This document shows positions 25,701-33,181 of a stretch of DNA of 64,000 bases, in pieces; the stretch's first letter is position 1, and every line of letters starts with the position of its first letter. The translations under genes and the position numbers were made by a program. This DNA comes from Patiria miniata (taxonomy: Eukaryota > Echinodermata > Asteroidea > Valvatida > Asterinidae): positions 6,735,606 to 6,799,605 of the forward strand of contig NW_024037064.1 of the NCBI RefSeq assembly GCF_015706575.1, given 5' to 3'. The notes under the pieces were generated by a model. The model saw nothing but the letters and a program-made list of their open reading frames with translations, was not told the DNA's origin and made no database searches.

Positions 25701-25934
25701 TCTGTCAGGAAGCTGAGGAAGATAAAATGTTTGCCATCTGACAAAATTATCACCGAGTTGACAAGACCCATTTATCTATATGCATTATGCGCAACCCACC
25801 TTGACTAAGGCAATTTTCAGCCACTCAGAGCTCAGATCTACTGACATCACAGCTAAAGAGGCGGAGCCTGGAATGTGATTGGCTGTCACCAAGATGGCAA
25901 CAGCCAATGACAGAAGACTTGCTCTAGCATTCAT
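4742..25934 (-). CDS. HYOU1: Hypoxia up-regulated protein 1 (GRP170/ORP150), ER Hsp70-family chaperone
   Basis: HYOU1 is an ER-lumen Hsp110/GRP170-type chaperone and a nucleotide exchange factor for BiP. Coding exons, read 5'->3' on the minus strand, are 25934-25800, 25201-25170, 24800-24722, 24040-23911, 22835-22737, 21718-21590, 20008-19831, 18698-18512, 18103-17969, 17256-17174, 15844-15712, 15039-14849, 14067-13929, 13354-13276, 12544-12390, 11758-11297, 9911-9586, 8717-8507, 7746-7263, 6480-6337 and 4860-4742. All junctions have an AG acceptor and GT donor, and the lengths sum to 3630 nt (1209 aa plus stop). A signal peptide (residues about 1-27) is followed by [12 protein letters not shown]. 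The Hsp70 ATPase domain shows [56 protein letters not shown] and [14 protein letters not shown]. The beta substrate-binding region follows (ITDDDGTEV...[17 protein letters not shown]). Then come an unusually long acidic and lysine-rich loop (about residues 577-890) and the alpha-helical lid ([25 protein letters not shown]). It is longer than the human protein (about 1000 aa), mainly in that loop. It ends RNTGDL, with no K/N/HDEL retrieval signal. The exon 9 donor (GTTCGT) is weak. Confidence 0.96.
5598..5773. mobile_element. palindromic MITE (ACAGGGTG family), half copy
   Basis: This corresponds to the right half of the full-length copies at 9994-10498, 38227-38740 and 52010-52507 (TTAAAATTCTGT, TGAATGATTCTTGTACTAAA, GTGCTACATGCAGAACTTCA). 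The left arm is absent. It lies in the last HYOU1 intron. Confidence 0.65.
5780..6196 (-). mobile_element. tRNA-derived SINE with (ATT)n tail, copy 1
   Basis: On the minus strand it starts with a tRNA-like head (A-box TGGTCCAATGGTTACGG, B-box GGGTTCGAATCCTG), continues through a conserved body and ends in an (ATT)n run, which appears as (ATA)n at 5781-5800 on the plus strand. The copy at 6674-7085 has the same body. It lies in the last HYOU1 intron. Confidence 0.75.
6674..7085 (-). mobile_element. tRNA-derived SINE with (ATT)n tail, copy 2
   Basis: It has the same body as 5780-6196 but a different head. On the minus strand the head reads like a class II tRNA (GTGGCCGAGCGGTTAAAAGC, long variable arm, GGGTTCGAGTGCC), closest in shape to tRNA-Leu. 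Two head types on one body suggest head exchange or separate subfamilies. It lies between HYOU1 exons 19 and 20. Confidence 0.75.
8140..8449. mobile_element. TTAA-ended foldback MITE (family T3), partial copy
   Basis: This is similar over about 300 bp to 53760-54051 (shared GCACTTTTGTTG, CATCAGGTTAGTTGTT, GAACGTGTC blocks). The right end sits at TTAA (8446-8449). The left end is not clear. It lies in a HYOU1 intron. Confidence 0.55.
8789..8985. repeat. 11-bp tandem repeat (TCCATCACAAG)n
   Basis: About 17 head-to-tail copies of TCCATCACAAG, with a few shortened or substituted units (TCAATCACAAG, TCCATCACGAG). It is a minisatellite in the intron just downstream of HYOU1 exon 18's acceptor side. 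Confidence 0.9.
9994..10498. mobile_element. full-length palindromic MITE (ACAGGGTG family)
   Basis: The element begins ACAGGGTGAGTAAA and ends in the complement (CACCCTGT). The two halves are near-complete reverse complements of each other around a centre near 10247 (CACACATCCCTATGTGATTG), so a transcript would fold into one hairpin of about 250 bp. There is no coding capacity. It abuts another foldback at 10499. Confidence 0.8.
10499..11104. mobile_element. foldback MITE with roughly 270-bp arms
   Basis: The left arm (from GTGTCCCAAAAAAGT) and the right arm (ending ACTTTGTTGGGACATAC) are diverged reverse complements. Matched blocks include TTGGTTGTGCAG / CTGCACAACCAA, CTCCTAAGCCTTGG / CCAAGGCTTAGGAG and GGGATTGGAATCATTTG / CAAATGATTCCAATCCC. 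It inserted directly against the palindromic MITE at 9994-10498, in the intron between HYOU1 exons 16 and 17. Confidence 0.7.
11884..12010. repeat. dispersed repeat carrying a GCGCCCTCT motif, copy 1
   Basis: It matches 16031-16170 (GTGCGTACTT, a GCGC-rich middle, GCGCCCTCTCTTGTTC, GAGC(T/C)CAT). Similar endings around the 9-mer occur near 9475, 39607 and 44667. The family is not identified. Confidence 0.5.
12643..12942 (-). mobile_element. tRNA-derived SINE (second family)
   Basis: The minus strand carries a tRNA-like head (TGGTCTAGTGGTTAGTGG, then GGGGTTCGAATCCAG), a body with GATGCCAGTCCATCGCAGG and TACCCATTTATACTCCTGGG on the plus strand, and a short GTAGTAGTATTG tail at the left. It lies between HYOU1 exons 14 and 15. 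Confidence 0.7.
13580..13801 (+). pseudogene. possible transposon ORF fragment
   Basis: An open frame antisense to HYOU1, in the intron after exon 13, encodes about 70 residues ([20 protein letters not shown], then [12 protein letters not shown]) that look like a folded-protein segment rather than random translation. The pattern FKSxGNxxQF recalls N-terminal ORFs of tyrosine-recombinase-type mobile elements, but this is memory of a pattern, not a search result. There are no neighbouring element parts. It is treated as a fossil fragment. Confidence 0.3.
15262..15330. mobile_element. pogo/Tigger-like terminal fragment
   Basis: TACAGTGAAATGCCGCTACAA, then CGAACATTGAGGGATCC, resembles a pogo/Tigger element end and the termini of the element at 55600-55999. 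No matching second end was found nearby. Confidence 0.4.
16031..16170. repeat. dispersed repeat carrying a GCGCCCTCT motif, copy 2
   Basis: This is a sister of 11884-12010 (GTGCGTACTT...GCGCCCTCTCTTGTTCG...GAGCCCATATAAAC). It lies in the HYOU1 intron between exons 10 and 11. Confidence 0.5.
16423..16792 (+). mobile_element. PIF/Harbinger-like MITE, copy H3
   Basis: The ends are GGCAC... and ...GGCC, flanked by TTA on both sides (16420-16422, 16793-16795). The inner terminal repeats read ATTCGGTCCCTGGTCAG and the complement of TAAGTCGGTCTCTGGTCAG. The interior has a distinctive TTGGTGCTC / TTGCCTTGGTG run. The copy at 19287-19663 is the same element in the opposite orientation. Confidence 0.8.
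16950..17160 (+). mobile_element. tRNA-derived SINE (third family), copy 1
   Basis: The tRNA-like head is at 16979-17050 with A-box TGGACGAGTGG and B-box GGTTCGAGTCC. The acceptor stem is GCTCGG/CCGAGT. The anticodon region centres on AGT but the loop is one base too long. A tail with GTATGCAGTGTTTATAAATA and CTCAATATTTT follows. The copy at 54815-54995 matches head and tail. Confidence 0.7.
18717..19015. mobile_element. palindromic MITE (ACAGGGTG family), left-half copy
   Basis: It starts ACAGGGTGAGTA and follows the left arm of 9994-10498 through the centre. Near 18900-18955 a 28-bp piece (AAGTTCCGTCCTTGGATCAC) is directly duplicated. The right arm is missing. It begins about 20 bp from the acceptor of HYOU1 exon 8. 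Confidence 0.65.
19287..19663 (-). mobile_element. PIF/Harbinger-like MITE, copy H4
   Basis: It starts GGCC and ends GGCC, with TAA on both flanks (19284-19286 and 19664-19666). It is an inverted copy of 16423-16792. A poly-A run of about 29 bases near 19567-19595 interrupts the middle. It lies in the intron between HYOU1 exons 7 and 8. Confidence 0.8.
20975..21497 (+). mobile_element. TTAA-flanked MITE (family T1), copy a
   Basis: The ends read TTAAAGGGAATATACAACAT and its complement (ATGTATATTCCCTTTAA). TTAA at each end is the expected target duplication for piggyBac/Kolobok-type elements. Inside are a 28-bp perfect palindrome centred on CGGCCG at 21149-21160 and an inverted pair (GGTTCCCTGAC / GTCAGGGAACC). 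There is no coding sequence. It lies in a HYOU1 intron. Confidence 0.8.
22478..22700 (+). mobile_element. partial copy of the TTAACCAGTT TIR element
   Basis: From CCGGGATTATTTTGACATTG onward it matches the left part of 55456-56467 (GACCGGACCCAGG, CCTCGATGCCAGACGGGTTC), and then the piece GCAAAACCTTTGCGT that lies beyond the nested insertion there. It therefore serves as an approximate empty version of that site. Confidence 0.65.
23048..23296. mobile_element. small TIR element rich in ATCCAACAGA units
   Basis: The ends are inverted: TACCCTGCTAAATCCAACAG at the left, and the complement CTGTTGGATTCAGCAGGG at the right. Between them TCCAACAG-type units occur at least nine times in both orientations. 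A short cluster of the same unit is present at 59917-59937. The family is unknown. Confidence 0.5.
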
Positions 25935-25957
25935 TATGGAAGCTTGTGGCTTCTCAA
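25935..25957 (-). other. HYOU1: HYOU1 5' UTR, start of exon 2
   Basis: A plausible acceptor (CTTGTAG) lies directly before base 25957, giving 23 nt of leader before the ATG. The reading frame is open upstream of the ATG into the intron, but the first methionine followed by a clear signal peptide is the one at 25934. Confidence 0.6.
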
Positions 25958-26289
25958 CTACAAGCAAAAAGAAACACAAATTATTTGGGGGGGGGAGGGG
26001 GTACTTAAGTTATATTAATGCTTTAAAGTTTAAATCACATGGGCCTAGAACTTTTTATAGAACTGAATATTCATGGATTTCCAAAGGCTGTCTTCAAATT
26101 CGAATGATTACGTTTGATGGATAAGTTCATCAGGGAGCTTGGTCCAGTCTACAATCGTCTTTGGGAAAATTTCATCATTTCATGTCTTTTCAACATTTTT
26201 GCAATGACTGACCTTTAATGTGATGATGAAGAAAAAGTGGCACTGGCATTAGGGTACAACATTCCTTCCAAATAAACAGTGCCCTCTTA

Positions 26290-26884
26290 GGCCCCCCAAA
26301 AAAGTCTTCGGTTTCATGGAGCTTGCCCCAAAAGTGGTGCGGTGACACAGCTTTTAAAAAACTTTTTTCCTTCAAATGTCTGGTGATGACTGCAAATGGT
26401 GCACAACTAAATTTAATGCAAAATATATGGGAGCCCAGAGAGGCCACATAATTGCTTAGGCCGAATAAAAAACCCAACATGTTTCTCGTCCGGGTTTTTG
26501 AAAAAAAGGAGGAAGAGGGGCTTTTTATTTTTTATTTTTTTCAAGATGGCTGCCATCTTGACAAAAATTTGCAACCGTTGGTGTTTCCACTGTTCAAAGA
26601 CACTTTTAAAATGAAAGACAAGTTGGACAAGAGAACTGAACATATTTACAGTGTCATTTAGAGTTGTATAAATTGGTTTACAATGAACAGTTTTAGATGC
26701 ATTTCCTTTAACCACGGACTTTTTAAAATTGTGCAGCAGAAGGATTTCTGTCGCACCAGTGAGTTTAGCGGTTTTGAGAATATCTTACATTGAAAAAAAA
26801 AATGTTTTAATTTTGCCAACGCGCGCGCATGGCTACGGCGACGCGCGCGGGCATATTACCAGAAACCGGAGCTTTTTTTTGGCC
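26290..26884. mobile_element. PIF/Harbinger-like MITE, long copy H2
   Basis: It shares both ends and about 300 bp with the copy at 1648-2000 (GGAGCTTGCCC..AAAAGTGGTGCGG, CAGAGAGGCCACATAA, AAAATTGTGCAGCAG, GGCTACGGCGACGCGCGCG). It has about 260 extra bases in the middle (26459-26720), starting TTAGGCCGAATAAAA. That may be a second nested element or the ancestral interior. TTA is at the left flank only. Confidence 0.7.
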
Positions 26885-27074
26885 GTGCATTTTACCTTCT
26901 TTTTTTTTAGAATATAGGCCTACTTAGTGTGCGACATTGACAAGTAAATGATAAAATTGTCATCAATGACATTGAGAATGATCGAATGACATTGAGCAAA
27001 TGATTTGTTAGAAAAAAATTATTTCTAAAAAATTTAAAAACATGAAACTGGTATTAACATCTGCTTTTTGACGT

Positions 27075-27462
27075 CGCAGTGGCTATTGTTACGGCAGCCG
27101 TAACGCATTTCCCATTTTCTATCGTTACGGTAGACTGCAACCTGGCAACTTTTATAAAAAAACATGACAAGAAAATATAAAATTAGAAGGAAAAAAGTGA
27201 ATTTGAACTTTATGAAATTCGGACTTTATTTCCCTTTTAAAAAAAATCCTCCAAAGCCTCAGGTTAGAAAAGGAAAAAAATTCGAGTGCAAAACTGAGAT
27301 TTGAACCCGCAACCTCACGGTGCAAAATCCTACCCTCTATCGGCTGAGCTGACGCACTGCTCGACAAAACGTGTGGAAACAAATAATTATATACCTGCGT
27401 GCGTATCAAAAAAATATCGTAGAGGGCGCTAAACAACGAGTGCCGTAACGATAGCCACTTCG
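27075..27462. mobile_element. TIR element with tRNA-like module and 9-bp target duplication (copy 2)
   Basis: Perfect 9-bp direct repeats TTTTGACGT flank the element (27066-27074 and 27463-27471). The terminal repeats are CGCAGTGGCTATTGTTACGG and the complement of CGAAGTGGCTATCGTTACGG. Inside, in order, are CGGACTTTATTTCCCTTTT (27222-27240), a tRNA-like segment on the minus strand (about 27289-27357: AGCTCAGCCGATAG, GGGTTCAAATCTC) and AGAGGGCGC (27421-27429). The layout matches 539-1097. A 9-bp duplication is typical of Mutator-like elements, so that is the tentative class. Confidence 0.75.
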
Positions 27463-27706
27463 TTTTGACGTACATCTACACACGTCAATAAGACGTATAA
27501 ATATTATAAGTCTGCATCAAACATTATTTTGTCATTGTCAAATCTGAAACAATGCCTGGCTACATGGCTACGCTGCGCTAGTGCGTACGTGAAAGGGAAC
27601 AAAAACTCAGGTTATTATTATTTAACTAGTCGTACGCGTTATTAAGTTCCGCATATTCGGTTCAAATGAACCCACCTAACACAATCTCTTCTGCCGGAAT
27701 ACTTAC

Positions 27707-27880
27707 AGGGTGTTCTCCTCCAGGGAAACAACAGTTAGTATGACGACAATCTGACCAGTAGTTGGGAAAAGAAGTTCGAACAAATGCAGAAAATCTTGGT
27801 TCTGTTTTCGGGAAAAGCCGGTTACAAATAGACCTACTGTACGTGTACATGTGCGCGATAGAGAAACGTGTACATAGGTG
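27707..27880 (-). other. HYOU1: probable HYOU1 first exon (5' UTR)
   Basis: A strong donor (CCCT|GTAAGT) ends at 27707 on the minus strand, and the ERSE-like element lies 200 bp upstream of it. Transcription therefore probably starts between about 27750 and 27890 and splices to 25957. The upper boundary given is a guess. No ATG context here supports a longer protein. Confidence 0.45.
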
Positions 27881-27908
27881 ACCCGGAAGTAATCGTCGTT
27901 GACCTGAA

Positions 27909-27927
27909 TGTGGCGACACGTCATTGG
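27909..27927 (-). promoter_or_regulatory. ERSE-like element with overlapping UPRE core
   Basis: On the minus strand the sequence is CCAAT, nine bases, then CCACA. The ER stress response element is CCAAT-N9-CCACG, so 9 of 10 fixed bases match at the correct spacing. The nine-base spacer plus the preceding AT contains TGACGTGT, which fits the ATF6/XBP1 UPRE core TGACGTG. It lies at the expected promoter position of HYOU1, a known unfolded-protein-response target in vertebrates. Confidence 0.6.
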
Positions 27928-28460
27928 TCAAAGCGCGCGCCGCTCATGTTTATTCAATACGAAATGCATTGACGCGTGTTCGTTTGTGCATACTACTACG
28001 TGTTGTTTCGTTATTTGGCGTTTATAGTATCCGATGACAAATCTGATATTTATTTCATCATTCTTTGCATGCAACGGAGAAATTCCTTGATAAAAATGAC
28101 GTTTAAAGAAGAAAAACTGTTTATCGAATTGTTGTTCAGAACGGGATATTCGAGAAGGTAGAATCGTAGAATGGAAGGGGTTGAAGAAATGTCCCCTCCA
28201 CACCAAAACCGTAAACGAACTACATTGTACTATGAAGTTGAAGTTTACAAATTTAAATGCATATGGAAAAAATGTAGCCAAGTGAGTAAACGATGGAATA
28301 TTTAAAGAAAATACCGAGGGCTTATCGTTTCGACGAGTGTCTTTTTGCCAATGGCATTTTGTTTTGGTTTTATTTGTTGTTTCACTGTGATTTTTTGTTG
28401 CATGCATCAAGTTTCGCTCGTACCGGCGCCGCCCACCGCGCGCCCTGCAAACACATCAAA

Positions 28461-28496
28461 GTGTTTGTCGCCCTCAATATTGAGGGCGCCAAACAC
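28461..28496. repeat. 36-bp palindrome at left edge of the satellite
   Basis: GTGTTTGTCGCCCTCAAT is followed by its reverse complement with one mismatch, centred on AATATT. The same palindrome, again with one mismatch, sits at 30719-30750 beyond the other end of the array. Confidence 0.8.
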
Positions 28497-28570
28497 GTTT
28501 TATGGGCCAGAAGGTCATACGCATAGACATAAATAATGGTCATACGTCGTGTACGTGAATCACGTTTTCC

Positions 28571-30573
28571 ATGCGAACCAATGTGTACAAAATATCCCAT
28601 ATCTGCGTTTCCCTCAATAGCACTAGCGTATACGAACCAAGCTCTGTGAAAAACATTCCATATCTGCGTTTCCTTCAATAGCATTAGCGTATGCGAACCA
28701 AGCTCTGTGAAAGACATGCCATATCAGCGTTTCCCTCAATAGCACTAGCGTATACGAACTAAGCTCTGTGAAAAACATGCCATATCTGCGTTTCCCTCAA
28801 TAGCACTAGCGTATACGAACCAAGCTCTGTAAAAAACATGCCATATCTGCGTTTCCCTCAATAGCATTAGCGTATACGAGCCAAGCGCTGTGAAAAACAT
28901 GCCGTATCGGCGTTTCCCTCAATAGCATTAGCGTATACGAGCCAAGCGCTGTGAAAAACATGCCATATCGGCGTTTCCCTAAATAGCACAAGCGTATACG
29001 GACCAAGCGCTGTAAAAAAAAACATGCCGTATCGGCGTTTCCCTCAATAGCACTAGCGTATACGAGCCAAGCTCTGTGAAAAACATGCCATATCTGCGTT
29101 TCCCTCAATTGCACTAGCGTATACGAGCCAAGCTCTGTAAAAAACATGCCATATCTGCGTTTCCCTCAATAGCACTAGCGTATACGGACCAAGCTCTGTA
29201 AAAAACATGTCATATCGGCGTTTCCCTCAATAGCACTAGCGTATACGAGCCAAGCTCTGTAAAAAACATCCCATATCTGCGTTTCCCTCAATAGCACTAG
29301 CGTATACGGACCAAGCTCTGTAGAAAACATCCCATATCTGCGTTTCCCTCAATAGCACTAGCGTATACGAGCCAAGCTCTGTGAAAAATATGCCATACCG
29401 CCGTTTCCCTCAATAGCACTAGCGTATACGGACCAAGCTCTGTAAAAAACATCCCATATCTGCGTTTCCCTCAATAGCACTAGCGTATACGAGCCAAGCT
29501 CTGTGAAAAACATGCCATATCAGCGTTTCCCTCAATAGCATTAGCGTATACGAGCCAAGCTCTGTGAAAAATATGCCATACCGCCGTTTCCCTCAATAGC
29601 ACTAGCGTATACGGACCAAGCTCTGTAAAAAAACATGCCATATCAGCGTTTCCCTCAATAGCATTAGCGTATACGAACCAAGCTCGGTGAAAGACATGTC
29701 ATATTGGCGTTTCCCTCAATAGCACTAGCGTATACGAGCCAAGCGCTGTAAAAAACATGCCATATATGCGTTTCCTTCAATAGCACTAGCGTATACGAGC
29801 CAAGCGCTGTAAAAAACATGCCATATCTGCGTTTCCCTCAATAGCACTAGCGTATACGGACCAAGCTCTGTAAAAAACATGTCATATCGGCGTTTCCCTC
29901 AATAGCACTAGCGTATACGAGCCAAGCTCTGTAAAAAACATCCCATATCTGCGTTTCCCTCAATAGCACTAGCGTATACGGACCAAGCTCTGTAGAAAAC
30001 ATCCCATATCTGCGTTTCCCTCAATAGCACTAGCGTATACGAGCCAAGCTCTGTGAAAAATATGCCATACCGCCGTTTCCCTCAATAGCACTAGCGTATA
30101 CGGACCAAGCTCTGTAAAAAACATCCCATATCTGCGTTTCCCTCAATAGCACTAGCGTATACGAGCCAAGCTCTGTGAAAAACATGCCATATCAGCGTTT
30201 CCCTCAATAGCATTAGCGTATACGAGCCAAGCTCTGTGAAAAATATGCCATACCGCCGTTTCCCTCAATAGCACTAGCGTATACGGACCAAGCTCTGTAA
30301 AAAAACATGCCATATCAGCGTTTCCCTCAATAGCATTAGCGTATACGAACCAAGCTCGGTGAAAGACATGTCATATTGGCGTTTCCCTCAATAGCACTAG
30401 CGTATACGAGCCAAGCGCTGTAAAAAACATGCCATATATGCGTTTCCTTCAATAGCACTAGCGTATACGAGCCAAGCGCTGTGAAAAACATGCCATATCG
30501 GCGTTTCCCTCAATAGCACTAGCGTATACGAAGCAAGCTGTGTAGAAAACATCCCATATCTGCGTTTCCCTCA
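28571..30573. repeat. 61-bp satellite array, about 33 units, with 11-mer higher-order structure
   Basis: The units are 61 bp (GCGTTTCCCTCAATAGCACT, then AGCGTATACG, then CCAAGCTCTGTGAAAAACAT) and lie strictly head to tail. Units differ at a few positions (C/T in TCTG/TCGG, GAACC/GAGCC/GGACC, CTCTG/CGCTG). Blocks 29207-29878 and 29879-30550 appear to be near-identical copies of a 672-bp set of 11 units, so the array last grew by a multi-unit duplication. Open frames inside it are by-products of the repeat. Confidence 0.95.
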
Positions 30574-30718
30574 GTGGATGGCTCCGATAAACCAGCGAGC
30601 GAGCAAACACTAAATGGCGCCCTCTTTCGGTCAGTAGTGCAGTGCATGCCAATCACAGTGCGAGTCTATTAAATGTGTATGGCGCCCTCACGTACATGAG
30701 AATCAAGCAACAAAACAT

Positions 30719-30750
30719 GTTTGGCGCCCTCAATATTGGGGGCGCCAAAC
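30719..30750. repeat. 32-bp palindrome at right edge of the satellite
   Basis: GTTTGGCGCCCTCAAT is followed by its complement with one mismatch (ATTGGGGGCGCCAAAC). It matches 28461-28496 and is followed by the same ACGTTT. Between the array end and this palindrome are two further GGCGCCCTC words (about 30616 and 30684). Confidence 0.8.
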
Positions 30751-31129
30751 ACGTTTCATTGCTGGCCAGTTGACTTGTATTTTGTAAACAAACCCGTGTA
30801 ATTTGTCCTTCGTAGTCCACTCATTTTTGTCATCTCTGGTTAATAAAAACCTCTGCTGAAAAAAGACGATTTGATTTAATGAGATGGCATGGAACCTGCC
30901 AGCATGTGGGAAGATCGTCAGGCTCAGTGAGCTGATGGAGGGATCGTCTGAAGTCACTGGACATGTTCGGATTTTGGCAAGGTAGGGGCCTACATTGTGT
31001 GCGTGTGAATGTCATGTACCACTGCACACCACAGTTGCAACTTAACTAAGCAGTCATCTTCACTTCTCTAGTGTAATGAAATGTAAATATGGCATATTTG
31101 AAAAAAAATGTTGCAATCTGACACCACTT

Positions 31130-31260
31130 TTCTCTTCATTTATCATCTCAATGAAGGTCATTCATTGCAAAAATGATGATAAGACATGAACCTGGAACTG
31201 AGAAACATTTCCAATTTTTTTGTAAGGAAGGAAATTTTCTTGACCGCTGAAGTGGCGTCA
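31130..31260 (+). repeat. dispersed repeat segment S1
   Basis: It resembles 62253-62400 (ATCATCTCAAT..AGGTCA.TCATT, AAGACATGAA, CTGAAGTGGC) and, inverted, part of 26160-26225. It is often found next to the 31700-31990 type segment, but in a different order. Confidence 0.5.
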
Positions 31261-31699
31261 AATTGCAACATTTTCCCCTACATTTCTTCGCACTTCGTAG
31301 ATTGTACGTTATTCTTCCTTATCTATTTTTATCAACAGATTACAGAGCTACGACTGTATCAAGCAGCAAGCTGTCGTCTGCAACGTCGAACGAAACTGCA
31401 ACCATCAACTGCTTATTGACACTAGACTAGTTGAGCCTTTTCACGCGAGGGCGGGCTCCGTGTTTCAGTTCCTTGGCGAGATAGATTATGGAGAGAACGC
31501 TCAAATTATTCTACGAGCGCGAGTCGTGCGATGTGTGGATGGCGTGGACGTTGCAATGTATAACAAGGCGTTGGACGCACAGCGCAGGTTTTTCGCAAAG
31601 AGAAATATGCAGACGTGATGAACAGCAAAATGTTTGACGCATTCAGAGCGCGAGTTGTGCAATGTGGGTATGGCGTGGATGTGGTTACGAGGTAACCCT

Positions 31700-31990
31700 A
31701 ACCTTTCCAAATCCTCTTTGCAGGAGTGAGTATTTTGCAGGATTGAGGATATGGCAAAGTGTGGCTGATTTTGGAGGATGCACTGTGTCAAGGTCTTGGG
31801 CCGAACCTTGTGTTGTTTTATATGCTCAGCCGTGCATAAATTTAGGCCTAGATTATACTTGAAATCCTCCGCACTGCTCCAGGATGTCACTGGCTCTTCG
31901 CCACATATTGACAGTTTTTGCTGGAGGATTTTGCAGGATTGAGGCAGTGGTCACCCCTCCAAGGACCACATTCAAGAAATAATGGAGGAT
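31700..31990 (+). repeat. dispersed repeat R6 (empty-site copy)
   Basis: The copy is rich in GGAGGAT/GCAGGATTGAGG. Its reverse complement is present at 61057-61178 plus 62102-62235, where a 923-bp element is inserted. Around 31846-31862 the uninterrupted junction (TTTAGGCCTAGATTATACTT) can be read. Confidence 0.7.
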
Positions 31991-32653
31991 TGAGGCTGTA
32001 TGATATTTTTACATTGAGGCAGGATTGAGATTGCATCCTAGCAAAAATGCCTAGGGAGTAACATGTAGGGTTAAGGATAAGGGAACGTTGCTGGACATTT
32101 GTCAAGCAGCTAGAAAAAAAAGTTTGGCCTCATGATGCAGGAGAAATGGAATCACAACTTAATGATTTTATTTCTTGCTATCATAAGTTTGTTAAAAAAA
32201 TTATTTTGTTTTTAAACGATAGAGGATACATTATATTCATCGTATTTTATACCATTTGTTTGAAAATAAGGTGTACATGTATGTAAAAGCTGTTTTTACA
32301 CCATTACAGCAAGAAATGACAACATTGTACTTTTAAGTTATAGGAATTATACTGTTGAATATTTTATCAATTGATACATTTTTTTGAAAGGTGAACAGAG
32401 GTTGCATTGCGACTGTTTGGCCTACAAAATACTTTTAAAGAAAAAGGTATTTTTGGAAATTTGTAAATCCCACCATATTTTTATGATATGATGTCGGATG
32501 TTTTGCAAAGAATGTGATCAACGATTGTCATTTTTCTTATCACGAAATGATCAACAATAATGAAATTGAATATTGTACAACCATGACATTATTTGGCTAT
32601 TAAGGAAAAATAAAATTCTGTTTTCAGAATGACCACAATAATATCTACTTGTA

Positions 32654-33181
32654 TTAAAGGGAATATACAACATTTGCAAACATCAAAAAAAAAAAAAAAT
32701 ACCAAATTATTATGAAATACTGGACTGTTAGTGATTGACAGTCTAAAGCATCCTGTAAAATCATGGTACCTGGTGTGCTGACTTTTTCAAGGAAAGTGGT
32801 ATTTTTGTATCGATTTCCAACAATGGTTGGCCGACCAGCATTGGAAAGAAACTGGCTTTTTTCAAATACTGCCCCCAAATTACCATATTTAGTTTAGTCT
32901 GAATTTTGTTTGCAATTGATTACACATCTATGAAAGGGTACAAGTCTTCTAGACCTGGTCCCTGACCTTACAATTTCCCAACGTCTGAAATTGCTCCATT
33001 TCAAAATAGGGTCTGGGAACCAGACTACGTAAACATGATATTTTGCTTGGTTTTTTTAGCATCTATGGACACAAAACTTCAAACAAGTCAGTGTAATGAT
33101 ATTTTTTATCAAATACCGATCAGTCAAATCCATCAATTTCTGTAAATTACGGAAATAGCAAATGTTGTATATTCTCTTTAA
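32654..33181 (+). mobile_element. TTAA-flanked MITE (family T1), copy b
   Basis: The ends are TTAAAGGGAATATACAACAT and GTTGTATATTCTCTTTAA. It has the same internal palindrome (TTGGCCGACCAG type) and the GGTCCCTGAC / GTCTGGGAACC pair as the other copies. It lies beyond the 3' end of the IkappaB gene. Confidence 0.8.

Noticed and set aside
27662-27931. 89-codon minus-strand frame in the HYOU1 promoter region as a coding first exon
   Set aside because: The frame has no signal peptide or domain and runs across the probable promoter element. The known protein start is at 25934.
28571-30573. CRISPR-like array of direct repeats
   Set aside because: The 61-bp units are contiguous with no unique spacers, and the surrounding genes are eukaryotic. 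It is a satellite.
28382-30652. Open frames of 64-113 codons on the minus strand as proteins
   Set aside because: They are translations of the 61-bp satellite repeat and repeat the same few words.
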